Assembly (NCBI RefSeq): GCF_000312385.1
Contig: NZ_HE997626.1
Span: forward strand, 1,538,711 to 1,602,710
DNA: 64,000 nt
From: Tsukamurella sp. 1534
GTDB taxonomy: Bacteria; Actinomycetota; Actinomycetes; Mycobacteriales; Mycobacteriaceae
Direction of reading: 5' to 3'
The notes under the pieces are model-generated. The model saw nothing but the letters and a program-made list of their open reading frames with translations, was not told the DNA's origin and did not search any database. Each line of letters opens with the position of its first letter. The first letter of the stretch is position 1. Below, one piece after another: positions 44,707 through 54,383 of this stretch. Both the position numbers and the translations under genes were made by a program.

Positions 44707-45570
44707 TCAGAGGGATGCGGGGTCGATGGTGCGAGGGCGGCCGTGCGCGGCGGCGCCGACCGCAGGGGAGAGGCCCAGTGCGGCGGCCTCATCGACCGGG
44801 GTCGCGGTACTGCAGGATCCGTACGCGACGAACAGGCTCCGGGTCGCGGCCGTGGCGTCGGGACCGAGCGCGGCGGCTTCCGAGGCCAGGGCCTCACCGT
44901 CGGTGACGAGTACGGCTGCGGCGACCTCGGCCGCTCCGGCGCCGGCGGCCGCGCGCGCCGCGGCGACCACCAGGTTGAGGTATCCGTGGTGCAGGAATCC
45001 GGTGGCCGGATCCGTGTGCCGCACAGCGTGATGCAGGCCCGCCGTGGCCTTCACCGGCACGCCCGCCTCCGCGGCGGCCACCAGGGCCGCCGCGATCAGC
45101 TCAGCGGAGGGGAAGAGCTCGGCGCGGACGCCGCCGCACCGGATCTTCAGCCCGGCAGAGGTACCCGCGAGCGCGGCGGCGAGGCGCGGTCCCTCGTCCC
45201 GATCGGCCGCCTCGACGTAGACGGGGACGCCCGGGGCGGTGGCGGCGTACACCACGCGGTCCACGGCGGCGAGCGTGCACGGCGTCTCGATGAGTGCCAG
45301 GCGCAGCCGCGGATCCGCGTCGACGACCGCGGCGCAGTCGTGCGGCGCCCCGTCGGACAGGATGACCCCCACGCGGATCCGGTCGTCGGCCGTGAGCAGC
45401 CCGCGGAGCTCGCCGAGCCGGGCCGCGGGGCACAGGAACCGGTGCGTGAGCATCGGATCCCCGGCCGCGAGGTCGGCGCGGTGCCGTTCCAGGGCCGCGG
45501 CCATCGGCAGCGCGGTCGGCGGGAACAACCCGGCATCATCCACCAGGTCCGCCAGCAGCGCCCCGGTCAC
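44707..45570 (-). CDS. Uncharacterised conserved protein in the tyrosine catabolic operon
   Basis: A 287-residue cytosolic protein without a recognised family. Alternating hydrophobic strands and Ala-rich helices suggest a TIM-barrel-like alpha/beta fold. The best-looking conserved stretch is LKIRCGGVRAELFPSAELIA, followed about 25 residues later by VKATAGLHHAVRHTDPATGF and LHHGYLNLVVAAA, rich in His, Lys and Arg that could form an active site. GTG 45570 lies in the GTGA overlap with the hmgA stop, and fahA follows after 28 bp. Position between homogentisate dioxygenase and fumarylacetoacetase makes a maleylacetoacetate isomerase role attractive, but this is only inference. Confidence 0.6.
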   Translation of the reverse strand: MTGALLADLVDDAGLFPPTALPMAAALERHRADLAAGDPMLTHRFLCPAARLGELRGLLTADDRIRVGVILSDGAPHDCAAVVDADPRLRLALIETPCTLAAVDRVVYAATAPGVPVYVEAADRDEGPRLAAALAGTSAGLKIRCGGVRAELFPSAELIAAALVAAAEAGVPVKATAGLHHAVRHTDPATGFLHHGYLNLVVAAARAAAGAGAAEVAAAVLVTDGEALASEAAALGPDATAATRSLFVAYGSCSTATPVDEAAALGLSPAVGAAAHGRPRTIDPASL

Positions 45571-46763
45571 AGCGACCAGCTGCGGTAGTAGACACCGTCG
45601 TCCGTGGCCCGCGCTCCCTCGCCCAACTGCAGCGGCGCGAAGGTGTCCACCATGACGGCGAGTTCGTCGAAGCTCTCGCGACCGATGCTGCCCTCCATCG
45701 CGCCCGGCTGCGGGCCGTGCGCGTGGCCGCCCGGGTGCAGCGAGACCGAACCGGGGCCGATGCCGGTGCCCTTGCGCGCCTCGTAATCGCCGGCCACGTA
45801 GAACATGACCTCGTCGGAGTCCACGTTGGAGTGGTAGTAGGGCACCGGGATGGACAGCGGGTGGTAATCGACCTTGCGCGGCACGAAGTTACAGATCACG
45901 AAGTTGTGGCCCTCGAACACCTGGTGCACGGGCGGGGGCTGATGGATCCGGCCCGTGATGGGCTCGAAGTCCGCCACGTTGAAGGTGTACGGGTACAGAC
46001 ACCCGTCCCAGCCGACCACGTCGAACGGATGCGAGGGGAGCACGTACCGGGTGCCGGCCACGCCCGTCCCGCCCCGGTGCTTCACCAGGAGCTCGACGCC
46101 GATTCCCTCGCGCAGCAGGGGCTCCGACGGGCCGTGCAGGTCGCGCTCGCAGTACGGCGAGTGCTCGAGCAGCTGGCCGTATCGCGACAGGTACCGCTTC
46201 GGTGGCGCGATGTGCCCGCCGCCCCCGCCGCACGCCTCGATCACATAGGCGCGCACGGTGGTTCCCTCCGACGGGACCCAACGGTGGGTGGTGGCGCGGG
46301 GGATGAGCACGTAATCCCCGGACCGGAAGTCGAGGGTGCCGAACACCGTCTCCACGGTGCCCGCGCCCTCCTCGACGTACACGCACTCGTCGCCGATCGC
46401 GTTGCGGTACAGGGGTGACGGGGCCCCGGCCGCCGCGTACGAGATGCGCACGTCGGCGTTGCCCAGCACCAGGCGGCGGCCGGTGACCACGTCGGCGGCG
46501 GAGGCCGCCGCGCCGTCGAACAGGTCGTGCAGGCGCAGGTGCCGGGGCAGCAGCGGCGCGTTGGGCTCGAGGCTCAGGTCGCCCGGAGTCCACGGTGCGG
46601 CCTCCGTGATCGCCGACGGGATGCCGCGGTGGTAGAGCAGCGAGGAGTCGCTGGAGAAGCCCTCCTCGCCGACCAGTTCCTCGTAGTACAGCTCGCCGGT
46701 GTCCCGGCGGAACTGGGTGTGGCGCTTGGGCGGTACCTGCCCGACGCTGCGGTAATGGGCCAT
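45567..46763 (-). CDS. hmgA: Homogentisate 1,2-dioxygenase
   Basis: Ring-opening iron dioxygenase turning homogentisate into maleylacetoacetate. 398 residues, somewhat shorter than the ~435 of classical HmgA. Cupin-like blocks: YVEEGAGTVETVFGTLDFRS then GDYVLIPRATTHRW; the C-terminal iron site reads YYHSNVDSDEVMFYVAGDYE, with SLHPGGHAHGPQPGAMEG following. The ATG at 46763 lies 26 bp after the hpd stop, and the 3' end overlaps the next gene by GTGA. Second gene of the operon. Confidence 0.93.
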   Translation of the reverse strand: MAHYRSVGQVPPKRHTQFRRDTGELYYEELVGEEGFSSDSSLLYHRGIPSAITEAAPWTPGDLSLEPNAPLLPRHLRLHDLFDGAAASAADVVTGRRLVLGNADVRISYAAAGAPSPLYRNAIGDECVYVEEGAGTVETVFGTLDFRSGDYVLIPRATTHRWVPSEGTTVRAYVIEACGGGGGHIAPPKRYLSRYGQLLEHSPYCERDLHGPSEPLLREGIGVELLVKHRGGTGVAGTRYVLPSHPFDVVGWDGCLYPYTFNVADFEPITGRIHQPPPVHQVFEGHNFVICNFVPRKVDYHPLSIPVPYYHSNVDSDEVMFYVAGDYEARKGTGIGPGSVSLHPGGHAHGPQPGAMEGSIGRESFDELAVMVDTFAPLQLGEGARATDDGVYYRSWSL

Positions 46764-46789
46764 GGGAAATCTTCCTCGAATCGGCGGTG

Positions 46790-48709
<1,920 letters not shown>

Positions 48710-48852
48710 TCAGCTGAGCGGCCCGCGGGTGTGCATCGGGTGCGCATTCTGCGATCCGGGCCGGCCGATCGTTGCGCGGATCACGTGATGCGCCACACAG
48801 TGATCGGGTTCACACCCCCTCCGCGCTCGGCGCGGCCAGCCCCAGGAGCGAT

Positions 48853-50079
48853 ATGAAGCAGCTGCTCACCCGGTTCGAATCGAAGGCACCCGAGGTCGTC
48901 TTCGAGTGGCACGACTCGGAGACGTCCGCCCGCGGATGGACCGTGATCAACTCGCTGCGCGGGGGAGCCGCCGGCGGCGGGACCCGCATGCGCCGCGGCC
49001 TCGACCGGCGCGAGGTGGAATCGCTCGCCAAGACCATGGAGGTCAAGTTCACGGTGGCCGGCCCGGCCATCGGCGGTGCCAAATCAGGGATCGACTTCGA
49101 CCCCACCGACCCGCGTAAGGAGGAGGTGCTGCGCCGCTGGTTCAAGGCGGTCACCCCGCTGCTCAAGGCGTACTACGGCACGGGCGGCGATCTCAACGTG
49201 GACGAGAAGCTCGAGGTCGTCCCCATCACGGAGAGCTACGGCCTGTGGCATCCGCAGGAGGGAGTCGTCAACGGGCACTTCGCTTCCGACGGCCGCGATC
49301 ACGTGCAGCGCGTGGGTCAGCTGCGGCTCGGCGTCGCGAAGATCGTCGAGGACGCGCGGTTCACCCCCGACCACGGCCGCCGGTACAGCGTGGCCGATCT
49401 CATCACGGGGTGGGGCGTCGCCGAATCCGTACGGCACTTCTACCGCGTCTACGGCGGGACTCTCGAGGGCAAGCGCGTCGTGGTGCAGGGCTGGGGCAAC
49501 GTGGGTGCGGCGGCCGCGTACTACGCGGCGCAGGCCGGCGCCCGCGTCGTCGGGATCCTCGACCGCGACGGCGGTCTGGTGCGGCCCGAGGGCATCAGCG
49601 CCGACGAGATCACCGACCTGTTCCTGGCCAAGCGCGGCAACCAGCTGGTCGCCGACGACGTGCTCCCCTTCGAGGAGGCCGCGGAGCGGGTGTGGTCCGT
49701 GGGCGCCGAGGTCTTCCTGCCCTGCGCCGCATCGCGTCTGGTGACCCGCGAGCAGGTGGACGCACTCATCGGCGCCGGCCTCGAGGTGGTCGCGTGCGGC
49801 GCGAACGTGCCCTTCGCCGATCCCGAGATCTTCTACGGCCCGGTGTACGAGCACGCCGACCGGAACGTGGCCGTGGTCCCCGATTTCGTCGCCAACTGCG
49901 GGATGGCGCGCGCCTTCGCGATGCTCATGGAGGGCGAGGTCGAGGTGTCCGACGAGGCCATCTTCGGCGACGTGTCGCGGACCGTCGGGGCCGCGCTGGA
50001 GCGCTGCCACGCCCGCTCGGCGCAGCGGACCCTGGTGGCCGCCACCGCGTTCGAGATCGCACTCGACCAGCTGGTCTGA
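48853..50079 (+). CDS. Glu/Leu/Phe/Val dehydrogenase family protein
   Basis: A 408-residue amino-acid dehydrogenase of the Glu/Leu/Phe/Val family, which oxidatively deaminates an amino acid to its keto acid. The substrate domain has the catalytic-lysine region TVAGPAIGGAKSGIDFDPTD and YYGTGGDLNVDE. The Rossmann domain begins VVVQGWGNVGAAAAYYAAQAG, then LPCAASRLVTREQVD and VACGANVPFADPEI. The ATG at 48853 is behind AGGAGCG. Located next to tyrosine catabolism and 11 bp before a permease, it may handle an aromatic or branched amino acid; specificity cannot be read. Confidence 0.85.
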   Translation: MKQLLTRFESKAPEVVFEWHDSETSARGWTVINSLRGGAAGGGTRMRRGLDRREVESLAKTMEVKFTVAGPAIGGAKSGIDFDPTDPRKEEVLRRWFKAVTPLLKAYYGTGGDLNVDEKLEVVPITESYGLWHPQEGVVNGHFASDGRDHVQRVGQLRLGVAKIVEDARFTPDHGRRYSVADLITGWGVAESVRHFYRVYGGTLEGKRVVVQGWGNVGAAAAYYAAQAGARVVGILDRDGGLVRPEGISADEITDLFLAKRGNQLVADDVLPFEEAAERVWSVGAEVFLPCAASRLVTREQVDALIGAGLEVVACGANVPFADPEIFYGPVYEHADRNVAVVPDFVANCGMARAFAMLMEGEVEVSDEAIFGDVSRTVGAALERCHARSAQRTLVAATAFEIALDQLV

Positions 50080-50090
50080 GGGGAGTGGAG

Positions 50091-51518
50091 ATGACGCTCG
50101 CGGAGAAGCCGGGGACGACGGTGCGCGGCGGCGCGGCGGGGGACCGACCCGCGGGGACGCACCTGCGGCGGGGGATGAAGCCGCGTCAGCTGATCATGAT
50201 CAGCCTGGGCGGCGCGATCGGGACCGGGCTGTTCGTCGGCTCCGGTGCCGCCGTCGGCGTGGCGGGCCCGGCGGTCGCCGTGTCGTTCCTCATCGCCGGC
50301 CTCGTCGTGGTGCTGGTCATGCGCATGATGGGCGAGCTGGTGGCCGCGGACCCCGCCAGCGGCGCCTTCTCGGTGCACGCCGAGAAGGCGCTGGGCCCCG
50401 TGGCGGGCAGGACGATCGGCTGGCTGTACTGGGTGCAGGTGGTCGCCGTCGTGGCCGCGGAGGCGACGGCCGCCGCGGCGATCGTGGGCGCCGCCTTCCC
50501 CGCGGTGCCGCAGTGGGCGGCGGCGTTCGGGTTCATGGTGCTGTTCACGGCGATCAACCTGGTGGGTGTCGGCACGTTCGGCGCCTTCGAATACTGGTTC
50601 GCCGCCATCAAGGTGGTCGCGGTACTCGCCTTCCTCGGCGTCGGCCTGGCGCTGCTGTTCGGGTGGCTGCCCGGCAGCACATCGCCCGGGGCGTCGAACC
50701 TGTTCGAGCACGGGGGATTCGCGCCCACCGGCGTCACCGGCGTCGCCGCGGGCCTGCTCATCGTGATCTTCGCGTTCGGCGGCACCGAGATCGTGGCGAT
50801 CGCGGCGGCGGAGACCGCCGACCCGCGCCGCAACACGGGACGCGCGATCCGCACCATCGTGTGGCGCATCCTCGTGTTCTACGTCGGCTCGGTCGTGCTC
50901 ATCGTGGCCGTGGTGCCGTGGAACTCACCCTCGCTCGCGACGGGCCCGTTCGTCGAGGTGCTGCGGACGGCACACGTCCCCGGCGCCGCCGGGTTGATGT
51001 CGCTGATCATCGTCGTGGCCCTGCTGTCCTCGCTCAACGCGATGCTGTTCAGCGCCTCCCGGATGATCTACTCGCTGTCCGAGCGGGGAGCGGCGCCGCG
51101 AGTGTTCTCGGCGCTCACCCGGAGGTCCGTTCCGCGCAATGCGGTGCTCGCCTCGGTGGCTTTCGGTTTCCTCACCGTGGTGCTCAACCACCTCGCGCCG
51201 GACAAGGTGCTCCCGCTGCTGCTCAACGTGGTCGGCTCCACCATCCTGGTGCTCTGGACCTTCGTGGGCGTCTCGCAGATCCGGCTCCGCAACCGCGCCC
51301 GGCGCGAGGGCACCGAGGACGCGCTGCCCCTGAAGATGTGGGGCTTCCCGTACCTGTCCTACCTCGCGGTGGCCCTGCTCGCGGGCGTAGCGATCCTCGC
51401 GATGTTCGACACCGCAGCCCGCAATCAGCTGCTGGCCACGGGGGCGCTCACCGCGGCGATCGCCGCGGCGAGCTGGGTCTCGTTGCGCCGCAGCGGCGCC
51501 GGTCGACAAGCGGGGTAG
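50091..51518 (+). CDS. Amino acid permease (AAT/APC family)
   Basis: A 475-residue transporter with about twelve helices. The family signature starts the first helix: QLIMISLGGAIGTGLFVGSG. It also has VMRMMGELVAADPASGAFSV and IFAFGGTEIVAIAAAETADP. Such proteins import amino acids by proton symport; aromatic or aliphatic substrates are typical. It begins 11 bp after the amino-acid dehydrogenase, so uptake and deamination are probably made together. ATG 50091 follows GGGGAGTGGAG. The substrate is a guess from context. Confidence 0.9.
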   Translation: MTLAEKPGTTVRGGAAGDRPAGTHLRRGMKPRQLIMISLGGAIGTGLFVGSGAAVGVAGPAVAVSFLIAGLVVVLVMRMMGELVAADPASGAFSVHAEKALGPVAGRTIGWLYWVQVVAVVAAEATAAAAIVGAAFPAVPQWAAAFGFMVLFTAINLVGVGTFGAFEYWFAAIKVVAVLAFLGVGLALLFGWLPGSTSPGASNLFEHGGFAPTGVTGVAAGLLIVIFAFGGTEIVAIAAAETADPRRNTGRAIRTIVWRILVFYVGSVVLIVAVVPWNSPSLATGPFVEVLRTAHVPGAAGLMSLIIVVALLSSLNAMLFSASRMIYSLSERGAAPRVFSALTRRSVPRNAVLASVAFGFLTVVLNHLAPDKVLPLLLNVVGSTILVLWTFVGVSQIRLRNRARREGTEDALPLKMWGFPYLSYLAVALLAGVAILAMFDTAARNQLLATGALTAAIAAASWVSLRRSGAGRQAG

Positions 51519-51525
51519 CCCGGGG

Positions 51526-53049
51526 TCACATCCGGCGGAGCTGCGGCCACTGCTGTGACCAGGGGGCGCGCGGCGTGCACAGGCGGATGTCGACGTCCGT
51601 GGAGGCGGTGGGCATGCCGATCCGGTGGTGCACCTTCCCGAGTACGCGCGATCGTGTGCACATGTCGCCCGGCTGCTCCGCCTCGGACGCGACGACCCAC
51701 AGTACCGTCGTCGCGGAATCATCGGGCTGCCCGAAGAATCCGTACCCCCGGCTCGGGCTGAACACGGGTGGCAGCCCGCGGCCGTAGTAGTCGAGCGCAC
51801 CCGCCTGCCAGTAGGAGCTGGTGACGATCGCCTGCGGCCGTTCGGATTCGGGGAGCGCCGCCACGGCCCGCTGCACCTGGTCCGTCAGCTCGGGCCAGCC
51901 GAACTGTCCGTACACGCTGATCTGCATCCCCGCCTCCTTGATCGACTGCGGCTCCTCGATCTCCGATTCCGGCGCGAACGGCAGGCTCACCAGGATGGAG
52001 GCGGCCGCGAGCAGGGAGAGCGGGGCCGCGATCCAGCGGGTACGGGGCCACCGGGTGCCCTCGAACGCGACCGCGCCGGCCGCGATGATCACCGGCAGCA
52101 TGCCGCCCGGGTAGTACGGGCGGCCCGCGGTGACCACGAAGACGATCACCAACAGCACGAACGCCGGGGCAAGGAATCGGTACGGCCGCAGCTTCGGTGA
52201 CCGGAGGAGGGCCCACAGCCCGCCCAGCAGCAGGGGTGCGCCCAGCACGCCGGCGGTGAGCAGCATGATCGGCACGAACAGCAGCCGCCCGCCCGCGTAC
52301 TGGCTCTCCTCCGCGACCTGGCCGGTCAGCTGCAGGTAGGGCCAGCCGCGGTCGGCCTGCCAGAGTAGCGCCGGGATCATGGTGACCACGGTGAACACGC
52401 CGCCCGCCCACAGGGCGGGCCTGCGGATCAGGTCGCGCGGGCCCCACACCAGCGATGCGGCGATCGCGCATACCCAGAACACCGGGATGAGCCATTTGAC
52501 CTGCATGTCGAGCGCCGTGACGACGCCCGCGGCGAACAGCAGCCAGTCCTGCCGGGTGCGCACCCAGCGCACCACCAGCCAGGTGGTGGCCACCCACAGC
52601 GGGGTGTCGATCGCGTTCGTCGCGAGCAGCGAGGACTGCAGGAGCAGGAACGTCGACGTGGCGTACGCGGCCGCCGTGAGCGTCTGTGCGAACCGCCCGC
52701 CGCCCAGCTCCCGCGCGATGAGTGCGGCGAGCAGGACGCCGACGACGGTGACGAGGAGGGACGGGAGCCGGAACAGGATCAGGGAGTCGCCCGGCATCGC
52801 GTCGCCGAGGAGCGCGAGCAGCGGCAGGATGGGGCCCTGATCGGCGTAGCTCACCGAGAGGTGGTGCCCCGCGCCGATGAAGTACAGCTCGTCGCCGAAC
52901 AGGTGGTAGCGGCTCGCGCCGAACGCGGCGGCGACGGCACTGAGGATCATCACCGGAACGACCAGCGACCAGGCGACGGGCGCGGGGCCGTCCCGCCCGG
53001 GCGATTCGACGGGCGGGGCGGACGGGGTGTGGGGTGCGGTCTCAGTCAT
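51526..53049 (-). CDS. Glycosyltransferase family 39 (ArnT/PMT-like) membrane protein
   Basis: A 507-residue integral membrane protein with about eleven helices and a C-terminal soluble part (from about residue 380, with several Cys and His). The GT-C signature SRYHLFGDELYFIGAGHHLS near residue 48 contains the catalytic Asp-Glu; then LLATNAIDTPLWVATTW. These enzymes transfer a sugar from polyprenyl phosphate to a lipid, glycan or protein outside the membrane. The acceptor is unknown. It is preceded by a TetR gene that overlaps its start by 8 bp, so the regulator probably controls it. Confidence 0.8.
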   Translation of the reverse strand: MTETAPHTPSAPPVESPGRDGPAPVAWSLVVPVMILSAVAAAFGASRYHLFGDELYFIGAGHHLSVSYADQGPILPLLALLGDAMPGDSLILFRLPSLLVTVVGVLLAALIARELGGGRFAQTLTAAAYATSTFLLLQSSLLATNAIDTPLWVATTWLVVRWVRTRQDWLLFAAGVVTALDMQVKWLIPVFWVCAIAASLVWGPRDLIRRPALWAGGVFTVVTMIPALLWQADRGWPYLQLTGQVAEESQYAGGRLLFVPIMLLTAGVLGAPLLLGGLWALLRSPKLRPYRFLAPAFVLLVIVFVVTAGRPYYPGGMLPVIIAAGAVAFEGTRWPRTRWIAAPLSLLAAASILVSLPFAPESEIEEPQSIKEAGMQISVYGQFGWPELTDQVQRAVAALPESERPQAIVTSSYWQAGALDYYGRGLPPVFSPSRGYGFFGQPDDSATTVLWVVASEAEQPGDMCTRSRVLGKVHHRIGMPTASTDVDIRLCTPRAPWSQQWPQLRRM

Positions 53050-53689
53050 CGTGATCCTCCGGCCCGGGGGCGTTCTCGGAGCTGGGCGGCGCCGTCTTCA
53101 CCGCGGAGAGGTAGACGCGGACCATCTGCTCCGCGTGGGCGTCCAGATCGTGCTCGGGGTTGCGCGCGGCGTGGCCGGCGGCGCCGTCGATCGAGTCCCG
53201 GATGAGGTGCGCCATGATCAACGGGTCGAATTCGCCGAACTCGCCGGCCTCCTGTCCGGCGCGGAGGATATCGAGAAGTGGTGCGACCATGGCCTTTTCG
53301 CCGTCGTCCGGGCCGAAGGCCAGGGTGCCGTCCGGATCGCGCAGGTTGACGACGACCTCGATCATGGCGGCGAGGAATCGGCGGTTGGTCTTGAGGTACT
53401 CGAGATTTCCCGCGATGTAGGTGCGCAGAGTGTCGGTGGAGGAGCGCGCCTCGGCGAGGAGCGGCGCCATGAACTCCCCGCCCGAGACGAACAGCTGCAC
53501 GACCACCTCGCGCATGAGCTCGTCCTTGCCGGCGAAGTGGTACGAGATGACGCCTTTGGAGATCCCGGCGTGACGGGCGATGCGCGCGAGCGTCGCGCGG
53601 CCGTAGCCCTCGTCGGCCAGCACCTCGACCGCCGCGGCGATGATCTGCCGGCGGCGGGCCTCCTCGATGAAGGACCGGGGCTGGTCCAT
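53042..53689 (-). CDS. TetR family transcriptional regulator
   Basis: A 215-residue TetR regulator: RRQIIAAAVEVLADEGYGRA then TLARIARHAGISKGVISYHFAGKDELMREVV, followed by a helical ligand domain. The ATG at 53689 is preferred; one at 53710 sits in the middle of a palindrome that looks like the operator. It is the first gene of a two-gene unit with the GT39 membrane protein. The likely mechanism is self-repression through that palindrome. Inducer unknown. Confidence 0.88.
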   Translation of the reverse strand: MDQPRSFIEEARRRQIIAAAVEVLADEGYGRATLARIARHAGISKGVISYHFAGKDELMREVVVQLFVSGGEFMAPLLAEARSSTDTLRTYIAGNLEYLKTNRRFLAAMIEVVVNLRDPDGTLAFGPDDGEKAMVAPLLDILRAGQEAGEFGEFDPLIMAHLIRDSIDGAAGHAARNPEHDLDAHAEQMVRVYLSAVKTAPPSSENAPGPEDHDD

Positions 53690-53695
53690 CGTCTC

Positions 53696-53721
53696 ATTTT
53701 CTGGCCGCATGGTCAGAAATT
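53696..53721. promoter_or_regulatory. Operator palindrome upstream of the GT39-linked tetR
   Basis: ATTTTCTGGCC (53696-53706) and GGTCAGAAATT (53711-53721) are near-perfect reverse complements around GCAT. The site is only 6 bp upstream of the chosen tetR start, in an AT-richer stretch, and contains the other possible ATG. Typical of TetR autoregulation. Confidence 0.55.
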
Positions 53722-53757
53722 AGCACAACGGGTCATTCCTGGGAAGTCCCCGCATGA

Positions 53758-53793
53758 GAACGGGGCCGCTCCCAGGAGGGAGCGGCCCCGTTC
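53758..53793. terminator. Stem-loop terminator downstream of the ferritin gene
   Basis: GAACGGGGCCGCTCCC and GGGAGCGGCCCCGTTC pair perfectly (16 bp) around the loop AGGA. It lies 17 bp past the ferritin stop and upstream of the tetR operator, so it ends the ferritin transcript. No long T-run, as is common here. Confidence 0.88.
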
Positions 53794-53810
53794 CGGGCTG
53801 CAGAGGTGGT

Positions 53811-54320
53811 CTACTTCGCGTTCTCGGTGGTCCGCGCGGGGCGGGACGCCAGCTCCTCGTCGAGGCGGAGCAGGCCCGGGCCGTCACCGTCGATCAGCTT
53901 GAGGCGGCCGACGATCTCGCTGACCGTCGCCTCCTCCTCGACCTGCTCGTTGACGAACCACTGGATCAGGGCCTTGGAATCGATGTCGTCGTTCGCGGCG
54001 CGGTAGAGCTCGCGGATCGACTCCGAGACGCGCTGCTCGTGCTCCAGCGCGGCCTCGAACACGTCGAGGACGGTGGACACGTCGAGCTTCGGCGCCGCGG
54101 AGGCGCCGATCTTCGGGTGGTTACCGCGGTCCGACAGGTGGTCGATCCACTTGTTGGCGTGCACGATCTCCTCGTCGGCCTGATGGCGCAGCCATCCGGC
54201 GATGCCGGGCAGGTCCCGGATCTCCATCTCGATGGCGAGCTGGCGGTACACCAGCGACGCCTCGAACTCGAGGGTGATCTGGTCGTTGAACTTCTCTTCG
54301 AGGGCGTCCGTGAGCTTCAT
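53811..54320 (-). CDS. ftn: Ferritin (non-heme, Ftn/BfrB-like)
   Basis: A 169-residue four-helix ferritin that stores iron. Ferroxidase ligands are visible: DQITLEFEASLVYRQLAIEM (Glu of helix A), HQADEEIVHANKWI (Glu-x2-His), then AALEHEQRVSESI and VNEQVEEEATVSEIVGRLKL. No heme-binding Met is apparent, so it is the ferritin rather than bacterioferritin form. The start ATG at 54320 is preceded by TACAGT 7 nt upstream. A weak iron-box-like element lies about 80 bp upstream, consistent with IdeR-type control. A perfect hairpin ends the gene. Confidence 0.92.
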   Translation of the reverse strand: MKLTDALEEKFNDQITLEFEASLVYRQLAIEMEIRDLPGIAGWLRHQADEEIVHANKWIDHLSDRGNHPKIGASAAPKLDVSTVLDVFEAALEHEQRVSESIRELYRAANDDIDSKALIQWFVNEQVEEEATVSEIVGRLKLIDGDGPGLLRLDEELASRPARTTENAK

Positions 54321-54327
54321 GCCTTCG

Positions 54328-54333
54328 ACTGTA
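54328..54333 (-). promoter_or_regulatory. Ferritin -10 element TACAGT (possibly leaderless)
   Basis: On the minus strand TACAGT (TANNNT) ends 7 nt before the ferritin ATG at 54320, so the message may start at or near the start codon. No -35 was identified with confidence; the activator-type iron box further upstream would fit a promoter without a good -35. Confidence 0.4.
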
Positions 54334-54383
54334 AGTCCGCGGGACCTGCCCCGCAACGCAGGCAAGGCGACCCTTTGTGCAGG

